Source of the DNA: Diprion similis
Taxonomy: Eukaryota > Arthropoda > Insecta > Hymenoptera > Diprionidae
Assembly (NCBI RefSeq): GCF_021155765.1
Contig: NC_060118.1
Location: forward strand, 12,660,146-12,724,145
DNA length: 64,000 bases
Reading direction: 5' to 3'
Below the pieces are notes generated by a model. The model saw nothing but the letters and a program-made list of their open reading frames with translations, did not search any database and was not told where the DNA came from. Positions 46,202 to 59,500 of the stretch are shown in pieces. Position 1 is the first letter of the stretch. Each line of letters opens with the position of its first letter. The translations under genes were made by a program, and so were the position numbers.

Positions 46202-49200
46202 GATAACTCGACCTGAGTGAGACTGGAAATACTAGGACTCCTTTGCTCGGGGAGAACTCGAAGAAGGGATAGAAGAAACTCTCTGTAACTTGATTCTGTG
46301 GTCCCAGGTCAGTGTTGCCACGGTGGTCACGGTGAGCGGGTGCCGTTTTTATCATTATCGATGTATGCGGTATCTGTTCGCGTATTGGCCGTTTTTATAT
46401 CGTTATTGTATCCGCTGTTCCAGCACCCGGATTTCCACCAATAATCATCCGCAGGTCGACTCGCGCGAGTGGATTTCCCAGTGTTTTATACCATCAAAGG
46501 AATTAGTGCTGGTTAAGGGCTGGACCGATGACACGTGACGAGCAAGTCATTTATCAGACAGAAATTCGATCCGAACAGGACTTCTGAACACGTGAGTTAT
46601 ACTCTGTATTTTTTAGTGTAATATTTCACCTGAAAACATGATCATTTGCGCTCATCGATGGATGACAATAATTCGATGGGATGAAGGGTTGAAAATCGAA
46701 GAGAATCGACAATAGAAATTTGTTCAATTGTTATAATTAAGATTCTGTATTAGGATTTCTAATTAAAAATTCAAACTAAACGATAGATACCCACGTGCGT
46801 GGTACAGCCTCGACGATTATCACTATTCACAGCCCGTGGCGATGAAACTATTTAAGAATTTCGACACTAGTTGTCGGACTGCTTTTTAAAACTTGATCTA
46901 AACATTTCCCGCGACATCCTATAGCTCGCGGTCCAATGAAATTAGTTGAGTTTCAATATAATGCTGTATAATAGCGCCATCCACGCAGCGCTAGGGGAAA
47001 TACAAACGGTGTAAAAAGACTCCGAAAGCCATTCGATTTACATACCTGAACGACAAGGTAGACTGGTCAATTCGTTCTACGAAGACTACTTCCGGCAAAA
47101 ACGAATGGCCAAAAATTCATTACCAGATTACTATGTATGTACAACTGGTGAAAAAAGTATTCCAAATTCTTTTTCCCCCTTGCTGTATAAACCTTCTACT
47201 TTTCGATTTATATCTCCCACGCATTGAATTTTATAGGCAGTATCTAGACGCAGACATGCCGAGTTATAAATAATACCAGATCGTGCAGTAATGAGGATGG
47301 CTTTCGCACAACATAATCGTGTACAGTAGTCGACCAAACAGGCCACGGTGTCGAGTGTTTTGCGGGTATATTTTCCGGACACCCCGTAGGCATCGGTGCA
47401 CCTTGCGTTCACGGCGAGAACATATCTTCTCTCTGTGTAAAGATGTTACGTGTATATGCTGCACGTGTAGAGCACACATCGAGAGTAGAGGTTTGCCGGT
47501 GTGGTCGAGACCCGCGTATAATAAGTATGTATACCTCGTACGTATCGTAGAGCTCTACGTCTGTCTGTCTATACCTGCCTGCAGCGTGCGACAGATGTTG
47601 CCCAGCAAAGAAATAAAGAAAATAGAATAAAAGAATAAGAATATAGTAAAACGGATTAAAAAAAGAAAATAAAAGAACAAAATAAAAGGAGAAAAGAGTT
47701 GAAAAAACCGCCCAACAAGCCGGCTCTTCGACTTCGTTACGACGACGACGACGACGACAACTCTCGCACCCATAACGGTCTTTAAACTATAAGAACCGGG
47801 AAGAACCAGCCGTTCCACTCCTCATTCGTCACTCCCTGGATCCTCGGAGACGAGAACAGCGACGGGCGGCGCGATGACTGGTTTTCATTCTTCGTTCTGT
47901 CTGCTCTCTGTTCTTTATATTTCGAGGCGACATTTCCGTGAAAAAATTTCTCATCGAACGATGGTCCGATCGTTAACGAGATCGAAGTAAGTCTGTGTAA
48001 GTAAACTGCAGCCATTATGGGTGTAACGCGGTTGCTTAACCGGGACTTAACGGTTAACGGGCAGCGGACCAGTCCCTTCGTAAATTTAAAATATGTAAAT
48101 ATATACCGGGAAGCGTGCGCCGGCTTGCATATATATATATATATATATGTATAATGCGTATAAGGATACTGTATACATAGTTTTACGCTCAAACTTCTTC
48201 GACTCACTCTCGTCGTCGTAGCGTAGAAAAAATATCGAACTGATGTAGGTGCACGATATCGCCTTACGATAGGCAGCCCGCAACGCGCGCCTTGTGCTTT
48301 CGTAATTATCATTCTCATCCACGTCTCGTAGTCTCGACCCTCCGGGTAGGTATTCAACCTGCGTTTGAATATAATTAGCGTCTGTAGGATTGCTCAACGG
48401 AATACCGCCGAGGCGTAGGTACGTCTTACACAGTGTATTGTGTATTGTTTTTGTTTATTTTCTTCTTTGCAGTTGGAATGATTCTTACTTTCTTACCTAC
48501 GTTGTTGTAGGAAAGGACCGTTTGAGTCAAGTGATATTCTCGTTTGATTCAACTAAATGCTGTAGTAGAATTTTGGTGGGTTGATTCATGTACTCATTTT
48601 ATTTGAAGAATCTAATCGTTTCTGTCACCGAACATTGCGACTTGGAGAAACAATACATATCTAAACTTGAAAGGAAATGATATTTAGTTGACTCAATTTC
48701 GGAAACGTATAAAAAGGTGCGTTCGCATCAATATACTTCACTCGATAGCGACGAGAAAGCCTTTCGTTGAGTCAATGAATTCTCTTGACTAAATCATTTT
48801 GACTAACTAATGTAAATCAAAATTTTTGAATGGAAGTCATCGTATTTGGAACACACGAGGGATGCTACATTGAAGCGAATGGCTTTCGACAAAATTTATT
48901 TCATTGGTTCAAGCATTAATGAATTCCTTTCCCTCCGAGTACAACTTACAATATATACATACAACTTTGAGAATTAATGAAAAAAATCATTTCATTATAT
49001 CGATTATAATATATTATAACACAGTCCAAACATAGAACATTTTGGCAGAGAATTTTGTACTACCCGAATCGTTGTCGAATTGATTCGGTGACTGGTTTTT
49101 CCTTGAAACGATTTTTCCTCGTTCCTTGCAGTCTGATTCGGCCGATTCGGCCCACATTTGCACTCTACCGCCGCTATATAGGCGATTCTATATTACGCAC

Positions 49201-49242
49201 GTCCATCAGAGGCCGGGAAACATCGCGTGTCTGTAGCTGCAG

Positions 49243-49362
49243 GTACGAGGCCAGGATCAGGGAGGCAAGAGGACGAGGGCGCGGGCGCGTCGGTCGAGCA
49301 AAAGGGTATAGCCGACGACCTCAACGCGGATGCTCGGACGGGTGTCGTTTTAGTCGGACACC
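49243..49362 (+). CDS. Candidate upstream coding exon of the SMP/C2 gene
   Basis: A segment flanked by an acceptor (CTGTAGCTGCAG) and a donor (CACC then GTGAGT) is open in one frame, reads as a Gly/Glu/Asp-rich peptide ending ARTGVVLVGH, and leaves one base. That phase fits the acceptor at 53399, after which the frame is open without a stop for 43 codons into the Met at 53531. Together this suggests an N-terminal extension of the SMP/C2 protein, whose own start would lie in a still earlier exon that I could not find. GC-rich DNA stays open by chance more often, so this is tentative. Confidence 0.35.
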
Positions 49363-50099
49363 GTGAGTCCACCCGGGTCGTCCAAATTACGCCGAGGAGC
49401 TCCTGGAGGAGGTCGACATCACGTGGTAAACCGGAGTGTCGAGTAAACCCGGTTGTAAATGATCGAAAAAGCCAAGTCGGAATTAAGGCGATCGATCGAT
49501 CGTCAAATTATTCGCTTCTCGATCACCAGAATTAATTCACATCGCTGAGATTTGATGGATGATATATAAGGGATTCCCGCGAAAATCGTGCGTTTTAAAT
49601 ATTTTTATCGTGCACCGCTCGCGTACGTCAATTCCGTTGAACCTGGCGTGTATACAGTTCGTGTTACGTCTAGTTCGAAAAGTCGCGTCTGTAGCTATAC
49701 TGCCAGAAATAAGAATCGGTTTTACGACTTCTGGAGGCCAACGGCGACCTCACTCGGATTAATATCGGTCATTCTCGTTATGAAATTGGGTTGCAATTAC
49801 GGTCACTCGTTTCTAGAAATCGAAAATAAACTCCCTGTGCACCGTTGACGAGGAAGCGGAGGCCAAAGTAGCGGGGGAGGAAGAAAAGAGAAGTGCTCGT
49901 ATTACAGGCGGAAACGCGTTTATATTTTATGCACAAACAACAGTGCCGGTGCGTTATATCGAGCCAACTATATATAGAATTTCCGTGAAATTATTTCGCC
50001 CAATTTTCGCCAATTACACGTAAAACTATACCCAGAGGAGAAATTATACGGCCGATTCCGTCCACGAATCCGGTTGCACCGACAGATCGGACTCCGGTG

Positions 50100-50304
50100 T
50101 GTACACTGTTAAAAATTATTGCGATTTTACCGTCGGTTTAATGTACACAAGCGTTAAATTTATACAATGAAAAACCCAAAAACGTTATTTGAATTCACTA
50201 AATTGGATGAGCAGTAAATGTATGGTGCATTCACTCTTCCGTATATCAGAATTGAACTTCTGACACAGTGTAGGAAGTTTCATGCGGAATTTTAAACAGT
50301 GTAT
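50100..50304. mobile_element. Short MITE-like element with CACTGTTAAAAATT ends
   Basis: The left end reads TACACTGTTAAAAATT (about 50102-50117) and the reverse complement of the right end (about 50288-50304) reads ATACACTGTTTAAAATT, so the ends are inverted repeats of about 16 bases. The 205-base length with no coding capacity fits a miniature inverted-repeat element. Target-site duplication is unclear (possibly TA). Confidence 0.5.
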
Positions 50305-52100
50305 ACAATCAAACCGTCAATTATCGCTGTCGTATAGCAACGCCAATTTTCCCACACGGTGTCATTTTACTCGCGAGCTTCTACTTGACCAAAGGTCAGA
50401 TCTATGTCTATGTCTATGATAGAGCGAATTCGTCGGTGTTCGTTATTTTCGCGCCGTTTCTCGTCCTTCCGCAATTAAGTGCAAGTGGTTCATACCCATT
50501 GCCGGTAGACAATCAGAACCTCAGTGAGTGTGCGAAATACTAAACAATTCTTATCGAAGCGAGGTTTCGAGATGCTGCCGCAATTTGTGTTCGTCATGCT
50601 TCAAAGAAACTCTCTGACTTTTACGAACTGATGAGAATACGCGTCCGAAGTGATTTAACTCGTTTCAAGTCGTAAACAACGCTGTGCAGTTTACTTTTCG
50701 ACGAAGAAACAGAATCTTAAAGATTAAAATTGGGATCAAACGATCGATTATTTGGCAAAAATTCGCGCTTTTTGTTCGCAGACATCATTCTCTGATCACA
50801 ATCAATCACCCTGAGCACATTGTATAAAATTTCTTATTGTAACTGTCTCAGTTTTCATTGATAAATGAAACCTTGTGCACGTAATGAATAATAATGAATC
50901 ACGCTGTGTATACAGCAGCTGAATGTGTCTTTCGGCAATCGCAATTTCAATCTCGAGTCCTTCCATAAAGGGAGTATTCGCGGTTCCCATGGGATTGTAT
51001 AGTAACGCCCGCGACTAGAAGATGCCCTCGAAAGATAATCGGCCAACGTACTTACGTAGCGAACATTCATCATCGTGTACGACAAAGTGGTCGTAATAAC
51101 GCCACGGCAACAATTATATCCATAAAAATTGTTCCTTATTATTCCGTAGAATTTTTAACTTCCCATGAGTGATGGTTATACTTGTGATGGAATATACCAT
51201 ACATTTTAACGCGTTCGAAATAAAACGATAAAAAAATTATTTACACGGTCTTTGATGGCAACTTGCATCTAACGTTGGAATTCATGGCTTTGCACGACCT
51301 CACATTTTCGAATGATCGATATAGGCACGTACGAGCATACATATAGATATGGTGATGAAATGATACGATGATATCAAATCGCGGGATGAAAAATAAACTG
51401 TGATTTCAAAATAAAGAACAGAGATATAAACGAATTAGCGGTTGGAGAAAGAGGGAAATAGAGTGAAAAACGCCGGCCTTATGGTGTATTTATTATAGCT
51501 CGCATGGCTCGTTGGGATTGAAGAATGCAGATTTTTTCCAGTTTCATGGCGCGGCATTTGAAGAGGGGTGCGTCACTGAAGAAAGGTATTGTATATACTT
51601 ATAAGTATGGTTGTTTCTGATCGTCGAGAATATGTCCTGCGATTATTTTGCGTTAATGAATAATATACCCATAATAATAAGCTAATTATATGCGAAATCG
51701 CTGACGTAATATTCGCATATTAAACGCTGCATATATGTAGGTATATGGAGTATAACAACTGCGATCGATAAACCTCATTTCCTCCATAAATCAAGCCGTG
51801 CTAAATTTAAACGATATAGGTATAGAATATGATGACTTGTAAAGCTTATTGTGTAGCAATCCTCACGGGGGTTCAGACAGTTTATCCATTTTTTCACTTC
51901 GCGACAACAGACAAAGGCCATTAGTTTGCTTTCCCCCTCTGATTTCGTTGCAACTCATGTATGTTGTTGTAGAACATTAAAAACTAAGAGACACGTTTTT
52001 TTTTTTGTCACGGAAAAACGGTTTAGAGAGGTGAAAACGACCCCCCAAGGATGCATCTGAAATTTCCTCACGAATATGAGACATTCGGATGGTCCTTGTT

Positions 52101-52347
52101 CAGGGTGTTGAAAAATTTTTCCGCTCCACCCCCAAATCAACTTCAAATAATTAAAAAACAATTGCCTAATTTTTTCAGATTTTTACCTCAATTCTGAAAA
52201 AAAAGTTTTTCTCATATTACTTCCATAAGAAACTTCTTGAAACTCTTGAAACAGTTGAGATAAAAATCTGAAAAAATTAAGCAATTGTTTTTCAATTATT
52301 TGAGGTTGAGCTGGGGGGTAGGGGGGGGGGATTCATCGGCACCCTGA
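52101..52347. mobile_element. Foldback element with 55-base inverted arms
   Basis: Bases 52137-52191 and the reverse complement of 52255-52309 match at about 51 of 55 positions, separated by a 63-base loop. The core word is AATTTTTTCAGATTTTTA. The arms extend outward less perfectly to CAGGGTG at 52101 and CACCCTG at 52340-52346. It contains no open frame. The near-identity of the arms suggests recent insertion or ongoing gene conversion between arms. Confidence 0.75.
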
Positions 52348-53078
52348 GTAACAACCACCCTATAATGAGACATACTCGTTTACACAGTTCTTCATTAATT
52401 AATCGTAGGTTTTTAATTAAGGATTAGAAAAGGGATAACCGACGAAGGGCGCATGATCTAACGGATTATATTTGATCAATAATGTTCGTTTTAATCTGTA
52501 TGTGTGTTCTCTACACTGCATCGAAGTCTGTATCACGGATAAATACACAGGCGATACGGATTAAGCTTATGAAAGTTTCCTCGAATCACGCGATGCACCT
52601 GAGACTAACGATCAGTTGCTCGAATCAACTGCTACGCCAACCTGGGGTCTCTGCACGTATTTTCGTATCGCGTCGAAGCGCAAACATAACACCAGGTACA
52701 AATATACGCTACAATTATATGTATTTGATTGTTCCGACGGTTGATCAATCGATCAATATCTTGATCCGATCTTCGATCAGGCTGCAGGATTAACGAGATT
52801 TTATTTATCTCGACTTCTTTTTGCGACGCGGTGTTTCGGAGGTCAGAGGTGAAAGTGCAACTTCATTCCTTATCTTATCGCTTGAAGTGCTTTGGAACCG
52901 TTTTATTCTGCCAAGTTTGCGCTCCAGTTACTTGTCGATCCTTTTTTCTCCCCTACTACCGATTTGCCACCGGGAACTGTTCCCATAATCGCAAGGGTCA
53001 CCGCAGGCTTGTCATGCCCACGTGGAATGTATTCGCAAATGAGTTGTGTTCGATCCAAGAATATTATTTCCGTTAGAA

Positions 53079-53292
53079 GTAGAGTAGAAGTTCCGTATTT
53101 GAAACGTTCCAAAAGCGCCTGATTCCAATTATTTGATGGCGGGATTTGAAGTAAGGAAATGAAACTTTTATGGAACCACAAGTCGTATTGAAGTTAGTCA
53201 AAGTTTGATTTCCTTACTTCGAGTTTCGTCAGGAAAAAAATTCGGAATCTGGTGCTTTCGGAAGTTTTTAAATTTGGAATTTTACCCCCACC
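53079..53292. mobile_element. Palindromic MITE-like element, family 1 copy C
   Basis: The left arm reads GAAGTTCCGTATTTGAAACG, then AAGCGCCTGATTCCAATTAT, then GGGATTTGAAGTAAGGAAAT. The reverse complement of the right arm (53210-53292) reads AAATTCCAAATTTAAAAACT, then AAGCACCAGATTCCGAATTT, then GAAACTCGAAGTAAGGAAAT. It is clearly the same family as 5240-5806 and 8317-8594. It ends about 108 bases before the exon that carries the start codon of the SMP/C2 gene. Confidence 0.7.
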
Positions 53293-53530
53293 CTTACCTA
53301 CGGAACGAAAAGAAACCCTCCCTCGTCCATAATCCTCGCAATCATTCTTACGGAATGATCCAATCGTATAATCTGTAACACGCTGATGAATCTTCGCAGG
53401 GAAACGAGAGGGTAGCGGAAGCTGCAGCCCGGGGGAAAGACCGCCGGCAGGATATCTGGTTGGAAATCCCTTAACCACCCTCCAGAGCCCCGTGGGTGGC
53501 CCTGCAGGGGGTCTCGGAGGCGTCGCGACG

Positions 53531-56500
53531 ATGAGCACGGACGACCTGGCGACGCAGGATGACGAGTTCGCCGTCGCCCTCGCCTTGTCCCAGAAGACAG
53601 AGGTTTTTCTTTCACTCCATATATGAAAAATACTCTTTGCATTTGTTTATTTTCGTATTTTGCATTTATTTATTCACGCGTGTGAAATTTTTCTAATATT
53701 CATAGAACTTCCTTTTGTTTTACACGTTTCTATACTTCTTTAATTTGAATATCGCGTGCACGGCCGAGTCGAGGCTAAAATTGTTTATCTAAATCACAGG
53801 ATCTTGCTTGGGGGAGGCGAAATGTGTATTCATACGTGAAATTCGTAAGGTCTGACGAAGTTAGATAAGCTTGTGTTGGACCTTCGGCCGACTCGAGCCA
53901 CCGACGCCCCCTAATTTAAAGCCGTGATCTCGCCTCACCCGAGCTTGTATTATTCACTTCGGTTACAATCTCCGTGTTACAATATGAAACAGGGTACAAA
54001 CATACCATATCTATATACATAAAGGTCTTGCCATCTATGTAGACACCGTTTTTCACGCCTTAGATGCTTAAGGGTATCGACGTTAATTATTTATTTATTT
54101 ATTTTCATCTTCAAGTAGGTACTTCGAGTAAAATAAGAACGCGAATCTAGCCAATAAAAAATTTACATCGATCGAATGCCATTCTTCATCGATATAACCG
54201 GAACTTGTTTGGCGTAAGTGGTTGAATCGGTTGCACTAATTTGTTTACGAGATAAAAAAGACAGCACATGCTTTGAAACGAGTAGAGAATATATTCATCG
54301 TAAACATCGGTAATACCAGTGCTATAAACGGCTACTAGGCGGTGAACTTTCTCGCTACGAAAGTAGCTTCAGAGATAGTTGTAAAATCGTACTAATACAG
54401 CAATAAGTTTTCGGGTATTAACCATTAAATATCGGATAAAACCCACAAAATTTTGAGTCAATAGAATTACAAAAGATATCATTCGAAGAATACGTTTCGT
54501 GCGTTTGGATAACTCTAATGTCCAGTCAATGCAAAAGATTGTTGTATCAACAAAATTCATTGCCTGTTTCAACCATTGAACTCTCGACTCAACAAATCAT
54601 GAATTAAAAAAAGCTCAATTTGTTTTGATACACCAATGTCACATTTTTAAAACAAAACGATCGAGATGCGTTCAATCACACTTTTAGTAAATTCAATCAC
54701 ACATTTTCTCGATACAAAATTCACATCGTCGCAAGGAACTCGCGGCGTGTTGTCTTGAATAAATAGATAATCAGCATGATCATTCAAAGGCTTGATTCAA
54801 TTCTACATTAATTTGTCACAAATATCGCGTTCGCCACATTTGACTATAACATTCAGTTGAATCATCCGATTATCACTTATAACTCAAATAATCCTTTCCC
54901 TTCGTCATATATTTTCAGCGTGACGCGGAGGCGGTACGAGGAGCTCTTTATCTTGGAGTCGCCCTCCTGGTAGCGTGGGTCGTCGGGGCAGCCGGTTTGT
55001 CTCTGGCATGGCTAGTCCTGGTTCTCGCCCTCGTTGGAACGATATTCCGAGCGAGGCTGTCGCGGCTTCTGCAAACAGCCCTTCAACACGAATTGTCGAG
55101 ACTTCGTCGGCGCAGGGCGCTCTACAAGGATGAGACAGCGGAGTGGCTCAGCCTGCTGATAAATCGCTGGTATATACATATACCTATATGTATACATATA
55201 TATAATATATAAGCTCTTTGTCAAATTTTCTACAACGCAAGGAGATCGAGAATGAAACGACTCGATTCGCCGATTTTTGTTCACGGTATCGGATATCGAA
55301 GGTGGCACGGACATCAACATTATTATAGGGCCAGTTTAACGATCATGCTGGGTGAATGAACTCCGTCGCTGTTGGCTGTTGGATGTTGCTGCTGCGTTTG
55401 GGTGCCAAGAGTCCTGCACAGTCAGTCAGTCAGTCAGTCAGTCCATGGACTGCGGACCGTTGTACGAGAGCTAGACCAGTCGTAGGGCAGCTGCCGACTG
55501 CTGCTGGAGTATAGACATTTGTAAACATTCCACATTCCACATTCCACATTCCCTTTGCGAGTTGTACTGCCCGCAACGCGCCTTTCACGTTCTAAAACGC
55601 GACAGCCGCGTCTCCAGTCGACCACTTCCTTGACCGTGCAGCAGCCGAGAAACAAGGAAAATATTTATGCCCACACGTGCATGTATCTCTTTGCATTATA
55701 ACTTATACTGACATACTTATGCCTACGTAGGTGAGGCACAACATGGACGAATGTTAACATTCGCAGTTAATGGACGGTACACGGATCGCGAACTGATGAT
55801 TGTTCGTGATTGCAGAAAAGTTATTGTGCGAATGTTATAATACATGATTTTTAAATTTGTTTTGTTCTAGATCCCCGGTTATCCTCAATCGCGATAAAAT
55901 AAACTGTATAAAAGCACGAATTTATATTGTAGATTGAGAGTAATGCAAATTCGTTGTTACACAATTAATATCTTACCGTGAAAGTAAATCGTTTTATTCA
56001 TATCGACGAGGTTTCTTTTCCTGTTTTTCTTTCGCCTGTAGAAGTCCGTCTGTCTTGGAAGATCTAGGAATTTGGGCCGACGAACGACGCAAGCTCTTTC
56101 GTAAGGCGCACCCACGTACCAGTCGATTCAACTACCCAGAATCCCGCGCGTCAAAGAATTCACTGCCGTTTAAGTCGTCCCTTACAAAAGCAGCGAGCGC
56201 ACATTGTGTATCTATTATTTGTTCCTCCGATGAAAATCGATTTGCCAATTCCTCAAAGAACCCCGCAAGAATGAACGTTTTCCAATCCCTTCTCGTCCTC
56301 TATAATAACCTACCCCGTTCCTATAATCGTATAATCAATTATTTATCACAACGGTTGCTTTGTTATGCGATTGACTGGAAGTTGCCGAGCTGTATATCCG
56401 CGGGCAAAATCAATCCTGTTAATCCTTTCAGCTGCGAGTGTTCTTTTCACCCAACATTCGTTTTCACCCTTCGATGTTGTCGTCTATTTCTTCTTCACTG

Positions 56501-59500
56501 CTACTTTAGTTTGGTCGTAGATATTATGCCGGTGAAAAGAGAAAGCAACTAAATCCATTTTTAATTAAACAATCATAAGTCTGCACGTTTAATTTCCGAT
56601 GCAAGATCTACTAAAAATAATTATATCCTCTACGATTATCTTTAGGTATAATATTAAACCTTATTATGCACAATAAGTAGTGACGACGCGTAAACTGAAA
56701 CCCGTATTTTAATCCTGTTCACCTATCACACGGGGTCGAATGTATTACAAGACAGGACTGCAAGTGATTTATCGTCAAACACGGTTGTATTTTATCGAGG
56801 TCCATTTTGTGGGGGCGATGGTGATAGTTTACGTCAAGTGGAATGGAACGTCGACGTGTCCAAGAGTTATCTACCCACTTTGATAATTTGCATATACCCA
56901 TATACCTTAAACCCTGTAATGTGGTTGCAATGTGTGCATAAAGCCTGCAGGCTGCAATTCGTATGCACTCTCGTACGCGGCGAAGCATATCGAGATCAAT
57001 CTGTGAAGCATTATGTAGGTACACGAAAGCCTGCCGTGTTTTACTAGGTATCTTCTTTTTCATCACTCATAAATGCTCTTCCATACGATATAAATAAAAA
57101 CTTCTTTGCAAGCTCAGTTTTCTTTACGTTCAATTGACACGGGGTGTAAAAATGGTGATAAAAAAAGCAAACTTTGTGCATTTTTCACCGTCAAATAACG
57201 TTTTGCGATGCGAGGATTGTCCATCTCTATGTCCGCATGTATTTGCGTACCGGCGTAAATTTTCTTTCGTTATACCGCACGTCCACCGCAAACTAGTCGG
57301 GCATAAATTAAACCTCGTTGAAATCCTGGGTGCATAAATCACCAATATCCCCGGACGGCTGACTCTGACGACGTTACTACTGCAGCAGGCGGCGTGTCTG
57401 GCTACATATAACTTTGACTACTGCAGCCTGTTCGTTGCGAAATCCTTCAGAGTCTGACCAATTTCGATCTGCACTACTGAACGGCGCTCGATTCGAATAC
57501 GGTCGAAAGATTCTGTGTAACTTTTAATTCATGTAACAATTATTATCACGATACACTTCTTTACGGTCTTCTTTTTCATTTTTACCTTAGAGGTGACCAA
57601 AACTTTCAGAAGTGAATGTTATCCCGTATCATGACGATTGCATTTTAGTCGATGAAATCATTATTTTGGCTTGTTAAAAATTATTTAAATAGATTGGATT
57701 TAATTCATTTCATTAGAATAGTTCTATTCGCTATATTTTGTTGTTTATTGAAAGTCGTATTTTATTCAATGAATACCAATTTCAAATTTCAATATACAGC
57801 AGAGCAAAGAAGAAAGAAAAAATGTAAATACAATGCCTGTTTTTTATTTGCATATCACTCTTAAAATACCTACACACATGCTATTATTCATTATCAGATT
57901 CACAATGCAGGTGGAGATTTAGCGCGGGAAGCATATTCGCCCTTGCCAAGGAACGTTTGGAGCCAATTCTGAATGAGGCAAAACCTGGAATACTTGGTAA
58001 GCGAAAAAACACGATGATTGTAAAGCATTCTGAATTATACGGGATCGAATCTAAGAAGACAACCCAAGAATGTCATTAAACTTTCAAAACATCGAATAAG
58101 GTCCATTGGAGCTGCGAGAACTCACTCTTGGGGAACAGACACCCTGCATAACGCGTGTTCGAGCCCTGGATTACAGTGGAGACGATGATGGATCTGCTGC
58201 AAGACCCGGCTTCATTAAACTCTCTGTTGAAGCTGACCTTCGATTGGACTGCGAGCAATTCAGGATGCTCATCACAACGAGGCTCTTTGGAAAAGGGTGA
58301 ATCATTGCACTTCCTTCTTTATCCAACTTTTTCTGTTTTTGGCTTTTGACAAGACGAATGAATCTCTCGCAGAGTTGGGATGGACGTTGATGTGGCAGTT
58401 GAAAAATTGTCTCTCGCTGGTACGGTGTTGGCAACTCTAACACTGAACTCTGCAGCCCCATTTCCACATGTAACGCACCTCAGCTTGAGTTTCGTAGAAA
58501 AGCCAGATGTCTGGTTTAGTGTCAGGGTCCTTCGCGCTGTCCAGATGATGGAGGTGCCTCTTGTCAAGACATGGATCCATGCAGTCGTTTCTGATGCTCT
58601 TGCAAGCTGGATAGTCGATCCTGGACATCTCGAATTGGACCTTCGAGCACAGGAGAGACCTGGACCAGGTCTGGATTGCGTATTGCATGACACACCACTC
58701 GGAGTCCTTACCGTCACGCTCAGCCAAAGCAACACGGTCTCAGGTAACTTTCATGCTTTGCAAATCAGATTTCGGTATATATTTGTATTTTTTTAAAGCG
58801 GATTCTCTTGAAAAATGGCAATTTGTCACAGAGTTGTGTTGATTTTTGGTTGGTAGGAAATACAACGGACGAAGTTAGATGGTTGGTGGTCACCATAGGC
58901 GACCAGCGATTAGTGACACCCCATCTTTGCGCCAGCTGGACGGAAGACGTGTCTTTTCTTGTTGGGTCTTTGGAGAATGAGCGAATTAGCATAAAACTGA
59001 AAGCTAAAAGGCTGGTCAGCACCATAACTCTCGCTCAATTTGAGCTGGCGCTGGGTGTGTACAACTGGGAAAATTCTACAGTGTAAGAGAAAATAAATCA
59101 TGTATCTTTTGGCTAGGAAAATGTGAAAATCTGTTAGTGAATTGGTAATCATATTGTATTTACAGGGTCGAGAGTGTGCTGCAACAGAAAAAACCATCTC
59201 GAAGCAGCGCCAACATTCCCAATATAAATGCTAGGCTGGAGTACAGCTCACTGCCCACCTTGGAACCTGATTTACCACAGCCAGAATTACCGGATGAAAG
59301 CCTTCATCCCTCAGGTAGTTAGAACAATAATGTTTCACCATTGAATGTTGGTTAATTCGATCTATTATAATCCGGAGAGACTTGAAGACAAAAATGAGGA
59401 TGAAATAGAATAGAGATCAGTATTGAGTTATCGATGGAGGCTTTAGATAAAGTTTGGTCGAGTATCGATGATGAAGAAAGGCATGAGTCTGGTATATAAA

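Larger units (their letters stand above)
43991..49242. other. Gene-poor region upstream of kinesin-2 and of the SMP/C2 gene
   Basis: The left part must contain the kinesin-2 promoter (minus strand). The rest is probably 5' flank or non-coding first exon(s) and intron of the SMP/C2 gene. It holds a G run near 45486-45499, a GGGA repeat at 46181-46201, an ACG/CGA tract near 47740-47757 and TA repeats near 48127-48148. TATAAAA occurs at 45393-45399 but without a well-spaced initiator. The longer open frames on both strands are low-complexity and have no family resemblance. Confidence 0.45.

Noticed and set aside
47782..48357. A 191-codon open frame on the minus strand
   Set aside because: It crosses a TA microsatellite and shows no domain, signal or splice context supporting a gene.
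56055..56552. A 165-codon open frame preceded by a plausible acceptor inside the SMP/C2 gene
   Set aside because: Joining it to the preceding exon (which leaves TG) gives TGA at the junction, and the direct join to 57911 gives a continuous SMP protein.
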